Source: Flavobacterium panici
GTDB lineage: Bacteria; Bacteroidota; Bacteroidia; Flavobacteriales; Flavobacteriaceae
Direction: 5' to 3'
Assembly (NCBI RefSeq): GCF_903819335.1
Contig: NZ_CAIJDE010000050.1
Span: forward strand, 1 to 64,000
Length of the DNA: 64,000 nt
Numbering within the stretch: the stretch's first letter is position 1; each line of letters begins with the position of its first letter. Below the pieces are notes generated by a model. That model was not told where the DNA came from. It was given only the letters and a program-made list of their open reading frames with translations, and did not search any database. Shown here in pieces: positions 24,747 through 32,995 of this stretch. A program made the translations under genes and the position numbers.

Positions 24747-24998
24747 TTACAATTTAGCAACATGTTTAGTTAATTTAGACTTCAAGTTAGAAGCTTTATT
24801 ATCATGAATAATGTTCTTTTTAGCTAATTTATCAATCATAGAGATTACAGTTGATAATTTTGCAGCTGCATCAGCTTTATCAGTAGCTATTCTTAATGCT
24901 TTAATAGCATTACGAGTAGTTTTGTGTTGATATCTGTTAAGAACTCTTCTTTTTTCGTTACTTCTGATTCTTTTTAATGCTGACTTATGATTTGCCAT
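24747..24998 (-). CDS. rpsT: 30S ribosomal protein S20
   Basis: A small, very basic 83-residue protein that binds 16S rRNA and helps early assembly of the 30S subunit. It begins MANHKSALKRIRSNEKRRVL and continues with the helical IKAL, IDKLAKKNIIH and KSKLTKHV segments typical of S20. Length is normal. It is a single gene with its own terminator, lying near two tRNA genes on the same strand. Confidence 0.97.
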   Translation of the reverse strand: MANHKSALKRIRSNEKRRVLNRYQHKTTRNAIKALRIATDKADAAAKLSTVISMIDKLAKKNIIHDNKASNLKSKLTKHVAKL

Positions 24999-25152
24999 TT
25001 TCTTTTAATTTTAGATGTAATAATAATTATAAATACTAGTTAAAAAAGAAAAACCTCCCACAATTGTAAAACAATCACTTTGGTTTTAACTAATAAAACA
25101 AAAACCGAGACACCAATTTTTATTTTACAAAACTTATTTACAACTAATTTTG

Positions 25153-25224
25153 TAGTCTGTAAGGGAATCGAACCCCTGTTACCAGGACGAAAGCCTGGAG
25201 TCCTAACCCCTAGACGAACAGACC
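25153..25224 (-). tRNA. tRNA-Glu (anticodon TTC)
   Basis: A 72-base cloverleaf on the minus strand: acceptor GGTCTGT pairing ACAGACT, anticodon stem CCAGG / CCTGG with loop CTTTCGT (anticodon TTC), and T-arm with GGTTCGATTCC. CCA is not encoded. The first acceptor pair is a G-T wobble. Confidence 0.93.
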
Positions 25225-25268
25225 AGTTTCATTCTAAGTTTTCTTCAATTTAAATAAAATTGAAATTG

Positions 25269-25340
25269 TAGTCCGTGGGGGAATCGAACCCCCCTTACCA
25301 GGATGAAAACCTGGCGTCCTAACCGATAGACGAACGGACC
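25269..25340 (-). tRNA. tRNA-Glu (anticodon TTC), second copy
   Basis: A 72-base cloverleaf: acceptor GGTCCGT, anticodon stem CCAGG / CCTGG with loop TTTTCAT (anticodon TTC), T-arm with six G-C pairs. It reads the same codons as the neighbour but differs in acceptor, loop and T-arm bases, so it is not a recent perfect duplication. Confidence 0.93.
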
Positions 25341-25418
25341 GTGTTTCTCTAATGCGGATGCAAAAATACAACTATTTTTAAGATGTACAATACCTGATGT
25401 AAAAAAAATTAAAAATTT

Positions 25419-26897
25419 TTAATAAGCCTTAGCAAAAAGCACTCTTTTTGAAGAAGGATTCCCAGTAAATACACAGGTTCCCGCCTCTTCTACAGCATCT
25501 AAAGGGATGCAGCGAATCGTCGCTTTTGTCAAATCTTTTATTTTTTCTTCGGTTGCTGCAGTTCCGTCCCAATGAGCCGAAACAAAGCCGCCTTTACCTT
25601 CTAAAATTTCTTTAAATTCCTCAAAATTATTCACTTCCGTAATATGTGTATTACGATAATCTAATGCTTTATTAAATAAATCCGTTTGAATTTGCTCTAA
25701 CAAGTCATTAATATAATTTACGATTCCGTCTCCATAAACAACTTCTTTTGTCAATGTATCGCGTCTTGCCACCTCAAAAGTTCCGTTTTCAAGATCTTTT
25801 GGACCAACAGCAATTCTAACAGGAACACCTTTTAATTCCCATTCAGCAAATTTGAATCCTGGTTTTTGCGTCGTTCTGTCATCATATTTAACCGAAATTT
25901 TAAGTTTTCTCAATTTCGCAGTCAATTCATTAACCGCTGTCGTAATTTCAGCCAGCTGCTCATCTGTTTTATGAATAGGAACAATCACAACTTGTATTGG
26001 TGCTAAGTTTGGAGGAAGCACTAATCCCTGATCATCAGAATGTGTCATTACTAAAGCCCCCATCAAACGGGTAGAAACTCCCCAAGAAGTTCCCCAAACA
26101 TATTCTTGTTTTCCTTCTGAGTTAGCAAATTTTACATCAAAAGCTTTTGCAAAGTTCTGACCTAAAAAGTGAGAAGTTCCAGCCTGTAACGCCTTTCCGT
26201 CCTGCATTAATGCCTCAATACAATACGTTTCATCTGCACCTGCAAAACGTTCTGTTTCGGTTTTAAAACCTTTTATTACCGGAATCGCCATGAAGTTTTC
26301 TGCAAAATCAGCATATACATTCATCATTTTCTCAGATTCTTCTATTGCTTCTGCTTTTGTAGCGTGAGCTGTATGCCCTTCCTGCCATAAAAATTCCGCA
26401 GTTCTTAAAAACAAACGCGTACGCATTTCCCAACGAACCACATTTGCCCATTGGTTAATTAATAAAGGTAAATCTCTGTATGACTGAACCCATCCTTTAT
26501 ATGTAGACCAGATAATTGCTTCACTCGTAGGACGAACAATAAGTTCTTCTTCTAATTTTGCATTAGGGTCAACTATTAATTTCCCTGGTTTATCGGGATC
26601 ATTCTTTAATCTATAGTGCGTTACAACAGCACACTCTTTTGCAAATCCTTCTGCATTCTTCTCCTCAGCTTCAAACATGCTTTTAGGAACAAATAAAGGA
26701 AAGTAAGCATTTTGATGTCCTGTTTCCTTAAACATTCTATCTAACTCTGCCTGCATTTTTTCCCAAATTGCATATCCGTATGGTTTGATCACCATACACC
26801 CTCTAACTCCTGAATTTTCAGCTAAATCTGCTTTGACAACCAGCTCATTATACCATTTAGAATAATCTTCTGATCGCGTAGTAAGGTTCTTACTCAT
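25419..26897 (-). CDS. proS: Prolyl-tRNA synthetase, short (archaeal/eukaryotic-like) form
   Basis: A 492-residue class II synthetase that charges tRNA-Pro with proline. Motif 2 region RWEMRTRLFLRTAEFLWQEG and the preceding IVRPTSEAIIW are present; the anticodon-binding domain includes VVIVPIH and KPGFKFAEWELKGVPVRIAVG. It lacks the long editing insertion of the bacterial type and ends in KAY, as in the ProS type common in Bacteroidota, archaea and eukaryotes. A good promoter lies upstream at 26952-26979. It is monocistronic and stands next to two tRNA-Glu genes. Confidence 0.96.
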   Translation of the reverse strand: MSKNLTTRSEDYSKWYNELVVKADLAENSGVRGCMVIKPYGYAIWEKMQAELDRMFKETGHQNAYFPLFVPKSMFEAEEKNAEGFAKECAVVTHYRLKNDPDKPGKLIVDPNAKLEEELIVRPTSEAIIWSTYKGWVQSYRDLPLLINQWANVVRWEMRTRLFLRTAEFLWQEGHTAHATKAEAIEESEKMMNVYADFAENFMAIPVIKGFKTETERFAGADETYCIEALMQDGKALQAGTSHFLGQNFAKAFDVKFANSEGKQEYVWGTSWGVSTRLMGALVMTHSDDQGLVLPPNLAPIQVVIVPIHKTDEQLAEITTAVNELTAKLRKLKISVKYDDRTTQKPGFKFAEWELKGVPVRIAVGPKDLENGTFEVARRDTLTKEVVYGDGIVNYINDLLEQIQTDLFNKALDYRNTHITEVNNFEEFKEILEGKGGFVSAHWDGTAATEEKIKDLTKATIRCIPLDAVEEAGTCVFTGNPSSKRVLFAKAY

Positions 26898-26951
26898 ATT
26901 ATATAGTTTGGCACAAATTTTGTTTTAATAATTTTAACTAAATAGTTTGAC

Positions 26952-26979
26952 AAAACTAACTATTTTTGTAATGTGCAAC
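26952..26979 (-). promoter_or_regulatory. proS promoter TTG-N17-TAGTTTTG
   Basis: On the minus strand the -33 TTG (26977-26979) and -7 TAGTTTTG (26952-26959) are 17 bases apart, a full match to the flavobacterial consensus. A -7-like TATTTTTG on the plus strand (26962-26969) for the divergent gene overlaps it. Confidence 0.65.
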
Positions 26980-26998
26980 AATAAAAAACACCACAGAT

Positions 26999-27997
26999 AT
27001 GAAAACTTATATTACTCTCCGCCAAAACTCAAGTTCTTTTTACTTAATTGGATTACTGAGTTTTCTAGCAGTATCCTGTGGTTCTTACCAAAACACTTCA
27101 TATAATGATAATGATGGAGTATATGGTAATTCTACCAACAGATATGCTCAAACAAATACCACAAACACAAACAACCAATATAAAGACTACTTCAAGTCAC
27201 TGCAAGATGATAACCAGCCTACTGAAATTTTTACAGATGTAGACAATTATGGTAATTATTCTGAAAGCGACAGCACACAAACAGCCGCTGTAGCTTCTTA
27301 CCCGGCTTGGGGAAGCAGTAATTCAGATGTTTCAGTAAACGTTTACTCTGACCCAACATGGTCATTAGGATTCGGATGGGGATACCCTTATTACGGATAC
27401 GGATGGGGATATGGCGGTTATTGGGGCGGCTACTGGGGATATCCTGGTTACGCTTGGGGATACCCTGGATATTGGGGACCTGGATGGGGCTATCCTGGAT
27501 ACTGGGGAGGCGGTTACTACGGTAACTACTCTTACAGCTATGGAAGAAGAGGATCTGCAGCTTACTACGGAGGCAGAAACTACGCTTCAAACAGAAGTTA
27601 TGCTACAAACAGAAACTTTGTAAACAGCAGAAACTATACTAACAGAGGAAGCTATACAACAAACAGAAACTACACTAACAGATCTAACGGTTATTCTGAT
27701 TACAGAAGAAGCTCTGCTGTAAACGGAAGAACTTACAATTCTGGCAGTCCAACATTTACAAACAGAAGAAGTTATTCTCAAGGTCAAAGTAACAGCTACG
27801 ATTATTCTAACAGAAGATCTGGCACAACTACTAACACAAGAAGTTACAGCAATGGCAACAACGGCAGTACTTCGAGAACCTACTCTCCTAGCCCTTCACG
27901 CTCAATGAACAGTGGCGGAGGCGGAAGTATGAGATCATCTGGCGGCGGTGGCGGTGGCGGAAGATCATACGGCGGTGGCGGAGGTGGAAGAAGGTAA
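26999..27997 (+). CDS. Gly/Tyr/Trp-rich low-complexity lipoprotein
   Basis: A 332-residue protein with a lipoprotein signal (hydrophobic segment about 17-26 then SCGS). Residues about 120-185 are a low-complexity run of WGYPG, YGY and GGYWG words, followed by a region rich in SYxTNRN and RNYTNR repeats, and a poly-Gly/Ser/Arg tail. It has no recognisable catalytic domain. It is probably anchored in the outer membrane; aromatic/glycine repeats suggest self-association or a structural coat. The repeats compress the DNA composition to GGN/TAY/TGG codons, giving spurious open frames on the other strand. It shares a control region with proS. Confidence 0.75.
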   Translation: MKTYITLRQNSSSFYLIGLLSFLAVSCGSYQNTSYNDNDGVYGNSTNRYAQTNTTNTNNQYKDYFKSLQDDNQPTEIFTDVDNYGNYSESDSTQTAAVASYPAWGSSNSDVSVNVYSDPTWSLGFGWGYPYYGYGWGYGGYWGGYWGYPGYAWGYPGYWGPGWGYPGYWGGGYYGNYSYSYGRRGSAAYYGGRNYASNRSYATNRNFVNSRNYTNRGSYTTNRNYTNRSNGYSDYRRSSAVNGRTYNSGSPTFTNRRSYSQGQSNSYDYSNRRSGTTTNTRSYSNGNNGSTSRTYSPSPSRSMNSGGGGSMRSSGGGGGGGRSYGGGGGGRR

Positions 27998-28047
27998 CAT
28001 TTTCCTTCTTTTCCACATCTAGTTTATATATTTAAAAATCTACCCAA

Positions 28048-29568
28048 ATGAAAAAAATATTATTCCTTTTAATTACAGGACTAACTGTCAGCGTCTCACA
28101 TTCTCAGGATGTTTCTGATGCTTTGCGATATTCACAAGATAACATAACCGGAACTGCAAGATTTAGAGCAATGAGTGGCGCATTCGGAGCTGTGGGCGGT
28201 GATTTATCTGCTACAACAGTGAATCCGGCGGGATCTGCAATTTTCAACAACAATCAAGTTGGAATTACATTGAGTAATCAAAACATTAATAATGGCTCGA
28301 AATATTTTAACGATGGGGAAACCCAAGACAAAGACAATTCTTTCATACTAAATCAGGCCGGCGGAGTTTTTGTTTTCAAAGACCGAAATCCTAACAATAA
28401 AGGATGGAATAAAATTGCAATTGGGGCCAGCTACGAGAACACAAACAATTTCAACAGCAATACTTTCTCTGCTGGAAGAAATCCTAACAATTCTATAGCT
28501 AATTATTTCTTATCGTATGCAAATGGAACTGCTTTAGGTGATGCAACGAAAATTCCATACGCTGATCAATTTTACTATGAACAGCAAACCGGATTTGGAG
28601 TTAATGGAAAAATTATACTACCTGTAAATCCGAATGACGAAGAAAACACGCAGTACACAAGTAATGTACCAGGATTACAACCTGGGCAAAGTTATTATCA
28701 GGAAAATAATATTTACGAAAGAGGCTACAATAGTAAAGTAAGCTTCAACATTGCAACATCATATAATGATCGTATTTATTTCGGTGCAAACTTAAATGTA
28801 CATGTGACTGATTACAGAAGATCAAGTAGTTTTTATGAGTTCAATAACACTCCCCTTACCGGAACACCAACTATTTCTGATGTAACATTCAACAATGAAT
28901 TATATACTTATGGTAACGGATTCTCTTTTCAACTAGGAGCAATCGCTAAGGTTACTGAAGCTTTTAGACTTGGATTAGCATACGAATCAAATACTTGGTA
29001 CGAATTATACGATGAATTATCTCAAAGCGTTTATACTACCACAGAGGCTACAGGCGGGGTACAGAATTTTTATAATTTAAATCCTAATACCATAAACGTT
29101 TACGAACCTTACACTTTACAAACTCCGGGAAAATTTACTTTTAGTGGAGCTTACATATTTGGTAAATCAGGTTTAATTAGTGTTGACTACTCTATCAAAG
29201 ACTACAGTAATGCAAAATTCAAACCAACAAATGACCCCGATTTTAGAACTACAAATGGCTACATAAGCGATCAATTAACCACTAATGGAGAATTAAGGGT
29301 TGGAGCTGAATTTAAAATAAAACAGTTAAGCCTTAGAGGAGGATATCGTTTTGAAGGAAGTCCTTATAAAAACGGAACTACAGTTGGAGACTTAAACAGT
29401 TTTTCTGCAGGTTTAGGTTATAACTTTGGAGCAACTAAACTAGACTTGGCTTATGCTTATGCAGAAAGAAAATCTAATCAAGGTTTCTTTTCTCAAGGAT
29501 TTACGGACGGAGCAAACATTACCTCAACACTAAATAATGTTTCTTTGACTTTATTATTTGAATTGTAA
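28048..29568 (+). CDS. Outer membrane beta-barrel protein, OmpP1/FadL-like
   Basis: A 506-residue protein with a signal peptide ending near residue 20 (SVSHSQ). The start of the mature part, DALRYSQDNITGTARFRAMS followed by GAFGAVGGDLSATTVNPAGS, is the conserved entry of the Bacteroidota group often labelled OmpP1/FadL or hemin receptor. The rest alternates beta-strands and ends in the aromatic pattern LTLLFEL. FadL proteins let hydrophobic compounds cross the outer membrane; the actual cargo here is unknown. It lies 50 bases after the lipoprotein gene and ahead of a terminator. Confidence 0.82.
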   Translation: MKKILFLLITGLTVSVSHSQDVSDALRYSQDNITGTARFRAMSGAFGAVGGDLSATTVNPAGSAIFNNNQVGITLSNQNINNGSKYFNDGETQDKDNSFILNQAGGVFVFKDRNPNNKGWNKIAIGASYENTNNFNSNTFSAGRNPNNSIANYFLSYANGTALGDATKIPYADQFYYEQQTGFGVNGKIILPVNPNDEENTQYTSNVPGLQPGQSYYQENNIYERGYNSKVSFNIATSYNDRIYFGANLNVHVTDYRRSSSFYEFNNTPLTGTPTISDVTFNNELYTYGNGFSFQLGAIAKVTEAFRLGLAYESNTWYELYDELSQSVYTTTEATGGVQNFYNLNPNTINVYEPYTLQTPGKFTFSGAYIFGKSGLISVDYSIKDYSNAKFKPTNDPDFRTTNGYISDQLTTNGELRVGAEFKIKQLSLRGGYRFEGSPYKNGTTVGDLNSFSAGLGYNFGATKLDLAYAYAERKSNQGFFSQGFTDGANITSTLNNVSLTLLFEL

Positions 29569-29595
29569 TTAAAATTAAATAGATGAATGGAAATT

Positions 29596-29627
29596 TCCGT
29601 CAGGTTTTTACTTGGCGGATTTTTTTT
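29596..29627 (+). terminator. Intrinsic terminator
   Basis: TCCGTCAGGT / ACTTGGCGGA stem (with G-T pairs) followed by eight T, 27 bases after the barrel gene. Confidence 0.75.
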
Positions 29628-29731
29628 ACCACAAAATATCAAAAAGCTCTTCATAAAAAACACCTAAAAGAAACCGAAACAAGCGGTGTTTGAATAAAAA
29701 AGTGTAATTTTGCACTCCAATTTATAAAAGT

Positions 29732-31042
29732 ATGAGAACCAAGTCTTTAAAAAAGAACAAAATTAACGTAATCACTCTTGGGTGTTCAAAAAATGTATAT
29801 GATAGTGAAGTACTTATGGGTCAGCTTCGTGCAAACGGAAAAGAAGTTACTCATGAGGCAACTAAGGATGAAGGAAACATTATTGTAATTAACACTTGTG
29901 GCTTTATTGATAATGCGAAAGCGGAATCAGTAAACATGATTTTGGAATATGCAGACAAAAAAGATAAGGGATTAGTTGATAAAGTTTTTGTAACCGGATG
30001 TTTATCTGAGCGTTACAGACCTGATTTAGAAAAAGAAATCCCAAATGTTGATCAATATTTTGGTACAACTGAATTACCTCAATTATTGAAAGCTTTAGGA
30101 GCTGATTATAAACATGAATTATTAGGAGAAAGATTAACTACAACTCCTAAAAATTATGCTTACTTAAAAATCGCCGAAGGATGCGACAGACCTTGCAGTT
30201 TTTGTGCAATTCCGTTGATGCGTGGTTCTCACGTTTCGCAGCCAATTGAAAAATTAGTTAAGGAAGCACAAGGTTTAGCTAAAAATGGCGTTAAAGAATT
30301 AATATTGATTGCTCAGGATTTAACGTATTACGGTTTAGATCTTTATAAAAAGAGAAATCTGGCAGAATTGTTAGAAGCTTTGGCAGCTGTTGAAGGAATT
30401 GAATGGATTCGTCTTCATTATGCTTATCCTACTGGTTTCCCGATGGATGTTTTGGAGTTAATGAAGCGTGAACCTAAGATTTGTAATTATATTGATATTC
30501 CGTTGCAGCATATTTCAGATTCTATTTTGAAATCGATGCGTCGCGGTACAACTCAGGCTAAAACAACACAATTATTAAAAGATTTTCGTGCTGCTGTTCC
30601 CGGAATGGCAATTAGAACTACTTTAATTGTTGGATATCCTGGTGAAACGCAGGAAGATTTCGAAATCTTAAAAGATTTTGTTCAGGAAATGAAGTTTGAC
30701 AGAATGGGTTGTTTTGCTTATTCTCATGAAGAAAATACGCATGCTTATTTATTAGAGGATAATGTTCCGGATGATGTAAAACAAGCAAGAGCGAATGAAA
30801 TCATGGAATTACAATCGCAGATTTCATGGGATTTGAACCAAGAGAAAGTTGGACAAGTTTTTAGATGTATTATTGACAGAAAAGAAGGTGCTCATTTTGT
30901 GGGAAGAACGGAGTTTGACAGTCCGGATGTTGATAACGAAGTTTTAATAGATGCATCTAAACATTACGTAAAAACAGGCGAATTTGTTAATATCAAGATA
31001 ATTGAAGCAACAGAATTTGATTTATACGGAGAACCTGCTTAA
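29732..31042 (+). CDS. rimO: Ribosomal protein S12 methylthiotransferase RimO
   Basis: A 436-residue radical SAM enzyme that adds a methylthio group to the conserved aspartate of ribosomal protein S12. The N-terminal domain has LGCSKNVYDSEVLMGQL with its cluster-binding cysteine and INTCGFI. The radical SAM site is CDRPCSFCAIPLMRG (cysteines in CxxxCxxC spacing, near residue 150). A C-terminal TRAM domain (FRCIIDRKEGAHFVGRTEFD) completes it. The SPIDVD-type word SPDVDNEVLID separates RimO from MiaB. Length is normal. Confidence 0.96.
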   Translation: MRTKSLKKNKINVITLGCSKNVYDSEVLMGQLRANGKEVTHEATKDEGNIIVINTCGFIDNAKAESVNMILEYADKKDKGLVDKVFVTGCLSERYRPDLEKEIPNVDQYFGTTELPQLLKALGADYKHELLGERLTTTPKNYAYLKIAEGCDRPCSFCAIPLMRGSHVSQPIEKLVKEAQGLAKNGVKELILIAQDLTYYGLDLYKKRNLAELLEALAAVEGIEWIRLHYAYPTGFPMDVLELMKREPKICNYIDIPLQHISDSILKSMRRGTTQAKTTQLLKDFRAAVPGMAIRTTLIVGYPGETQEDFEILKDFVQEMKFDRMGCFAYSHEENTHAYLLEDNVPDDVKQARANEIMELQSQISWDLNQEKVGQVFRCIIDRKEGAHFVGRTEFDSPDVDNEVLIDASKHYVKTGEFVNIKIIEATEFDLYGEPA

Positions 31043-31084
31043 ATTTACCGTAAAACTAGTGCTAACCTTAGACAAAACAACTTT

Positions 31085-31639
31085 ATGAAAGCTACTCAAA
31101 ACTTAATTCTATTAGTTTTTACATTATTCTGTTTCAATTTTGCTTCGGCTCAATACGGAAACGGATATGGTAATGGTTACGGCAATGGCTATGGTGGCGG
31201 CGGTTACGGAAGAGGCGGCGGAATGGGCATGGACAGAAGCATGATGGGAGGTCCGCAAGGCAATACCAGTAAACCTAAAGAAATACCTGTTGAGGAAACT
31301 GCCGGTAAGATCGTTGAACAAATGAAACCTGTTGTAAATCTTGATGAACTCCAGGTAATTGCGATTACAAATGTTTTTTCTGAAAGTTTGAGAGAACAAG
31401 GAATTCTTATAAAAAATGAAAGCAGCAGCCAGGACGAGAAAATGGAGCAGTTAAAAGCTCTAAAAGAAAGCATGGACAAAAAAATAACTGCTTTTTTAAA
31501 TCCTGATCAAATCGAGAAGTACAAAAACTTTATGGCTGACTTTAAAGAAATTAAAAAGTCAAAATCAAAAAAGAAAAAAGATAAAGATTCAAAAGATAAT
31601 AAGGAAGAAGAAAAACCAGCTGAAAAAGTTCAGGAATAA
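31085..31639 (+). CDS. Secreted glycine-rich protein with charged C-terminus
   Basis: A 184-residue protein with a signal peptide ending at FASAQ (residue about 23). The mature start is a run of YGNG and GGG words (about 24-55), followed by a helical middle that resembles Spy/periplasmic helical hairpin proteins (SESLREQGILIKNE, LNPDQIEKYKNFM), and a Lys/Glu-rich tail. The same signature appears in Bacteroidota proteins of unknown function near RimO. I cannot assign a role. It starts 42 bases after rimO and 33 bases before the amidase, so the three may be co-transcribed. Confidence 0.7.
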   Translation: MKATQNLILLVFTLFCFNFASAQYGNGYGNGYGNGYGGGGYGRGGGMGMDRSMMGGPQGNTSKPKEIPVEETAGKIVEQMKPVVNLDELQVIAITNVFSESLREQGILIKNESSSQDEKMEQLKALKESMDKKITAFLNPDQIEKYKNFMADFKEIKKSKSKKKKDKDSKDNKEEEKPAEKVQE

Positions 31640-31672
31640 TTGTTCTAATTCTATTAAAAAATGTAACCAACC

Positions 31673-32578
31673 ATGGCAAAAAAACATTTTTGTTATTTGT
31701 TTTTAGCAATTATCATTACTTCTTGCTCAACAAATCCATATAAGCATACTGAAAAAGCTTATGACCAGCAATTAAAGACCTTAGAGAATCAAATTACAAG
31801 CAAAGAAGCACAAACAATTCCTCCGGTAAGTCCGTTGATTATTGATACTACTTATGCTTCTCAATTAGGTATTATAAAAGATACATTGTCTAAAACAGGT
31901 TCAACTGCCTTATTAAACGGAATTAGCACAGAATGGATTGGAACTGTAAACTTCAACTTAAGAAAACCAAGTTTTGTTATCATTCATCATACTGCTCAGG
32001 ATTCTGTTCAGCAGACTATAAACACTTTTACTAAAACCAAAACTCAGGTTAGCGCTCATTATGTGATTTCTGAGAACGGAAAAGTGGTTCAAATGCTGAA
32101 CGATTATTTAAGAGCGTGGCATGCGGGAGCATCAACCTGGGGAAAAAATACTGATTTAAATTCTTCTTCTATAGGAATTGAATTAGACAATAATGGTTTC
32201 AAACCTTTTACTGAAGCACAAATCAACAGTTTAGTAGCATTATTGACAAAACTTAAAAAGGATTACAATATTCCGGCTCAAAACTTTTTAGGTCATGCCG
32301 ATATTGCTCCGGGAAGAAAACAAGATCCTAGTGCTTTATTTCCGTGGAAAACATTAGCAGAAAAAGGTTTTGGAATCTGGCCAGACGAAGTTCTCGAAGA
32401 AGCGCCGTTCGACTTTAAAATCGAACCTGCATTGAGAATTATTGGTTATAATACAAAGAATCTTTCTGCAGCTATTCAGGCTTTTAAACTGCATTATATT
32501 CAAACAGATGCAACTGCAACGCTTGACCGCAAAACAATTGATACGATATATTCTATATACAAAAAACAACTGCAATAA
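31673..32578 (+). CDS. N-acetylmuramoyl-L-alanine amidase (Amidase_2), lipoprotein
   Basis: A 301-residue envelope hydrolase that cuts the amide between muramic acid and L-alanine in peptidoglycan. The N-terminus is a lipoprotein signal (IIITSCS, cysteine near 18). The catalytic domain (about 95-235) has FVIIHHTA with the first zinc histidine, SAHYVI, and GHADIAPGRKQDP with the second histidine and the aspartate that replace the third ligand positions. A C-terminal extension with a peptidoglycan-binding-like helical pattern (ALRIIGYNTKN, AIQAFKLHYIQ) follows. It resembles AmpD-like recycling or remodelling enzymes on the periplasmic side. Confidence 0.88.
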   Translation: MAKKHFCYLFLAIIITSCSTNPYKHTEKAYDQQLKTLENQITSKEAQTIPPVSPLIIDTTYASQLGIIKDTLSKTGSTALLNGISTEWIGTVNFNLRKPSFVIIHHTAQDSVQQTINTFTKTKTQVSAHYVISENGKVVQMLNDYLRAWHAGASTWGKNTDLNSSSIGIELDNNGFKPFTEAQINSLVALLTKLKKDYNIPAQNFLGHADIAPGRKQDPSALFPWKTLAEKGFGIWPDEVLEEAPFDFKIEPALRIIGYNTKNLSAAIQAFKLHYIQTDATATLDRKTIDTIYSIYKKQLQ

Positions 32579-32593
32579 ATAGTTTTTTAAAAG

Positions 32594-32638
32594 ACATAAA
32601 AAGCGCATTTCTAAAGGTTTAGAAATGCGCTTTTTTTA
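32594..32638 (+). terminator. Intrinsic terminator
   Basis: Stem AAAAAGCGCATTTCTAAA / TTTAGAAATGCGCTTTTT with a T-tract, 17 bases after the amidase gene. Confidence 0.9.
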
Positions 32639-32657
32639 TGCTGGTAATTTAAGTTTT

Positions 32658-32911
32658 GCCACAGATTAAAAAGATTAAAAAGATTTTTTACTCTTTGGGT
32701 TGGTGTTTTTTTTGCCACGAATTTCACGAATTTTCACTAATTATTTGTGGTGTAAACTGTATGCAAGAAATGAATTTCAAGGTTTCTGTTAAGAAATTTC
32801 ATTAACGATACTTTGTGTAATGATATAAAAAAATTAAGCAAAATTTAATTCGTGAAAATTCGTGAAATTCGTGGCAGAAAAAAAATCCTTTTAATCCTTT
32901 TAATCTGTGGC
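32658..32911. repeat. Nested long palindromes
   Basis: Outer arms of the GCCACAGATTAAAAAGATTA type (32658-32691 and about 32878-32911) enclose inner arms of the GCCACGAATTTCACGAATTT type (32714-32743 and 32845-32875). Each family also occurs alone elsewhere (1386-1446 and 13860-13934). The structure fills most of the 417-base gap between convergent genes; I see no gene inside it. Confidence 0.85.
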
Positions 32912-32925
32912 AAATAAAATCTAAT

Positions 32926-32964
32926 AAAAAAGCTGCCAAAACATTAGTATGTTTCGACAGCTCC
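32926..32964 (-). terminator. Terminator of the beta-barrel gene
   Basis: On the minus strand the stem AGCTGTCGAAACAT / ATGTTTTGGCAGCT is followed by six T; a run of A (T on the minus strand) lies at 32965-32979, just before it. Confidence 0.75.
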
Positions 32965-32995
32965 AAAAAAAAAAAAAAAATATCAATCTTTATCT

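Noticed and set aside
27231..27590. A 119-codon open frame on the minus strand
   Set aside because: Arises from the repeated GGN/TAY/TGG codons of the lipoprotein gene on the other strand.
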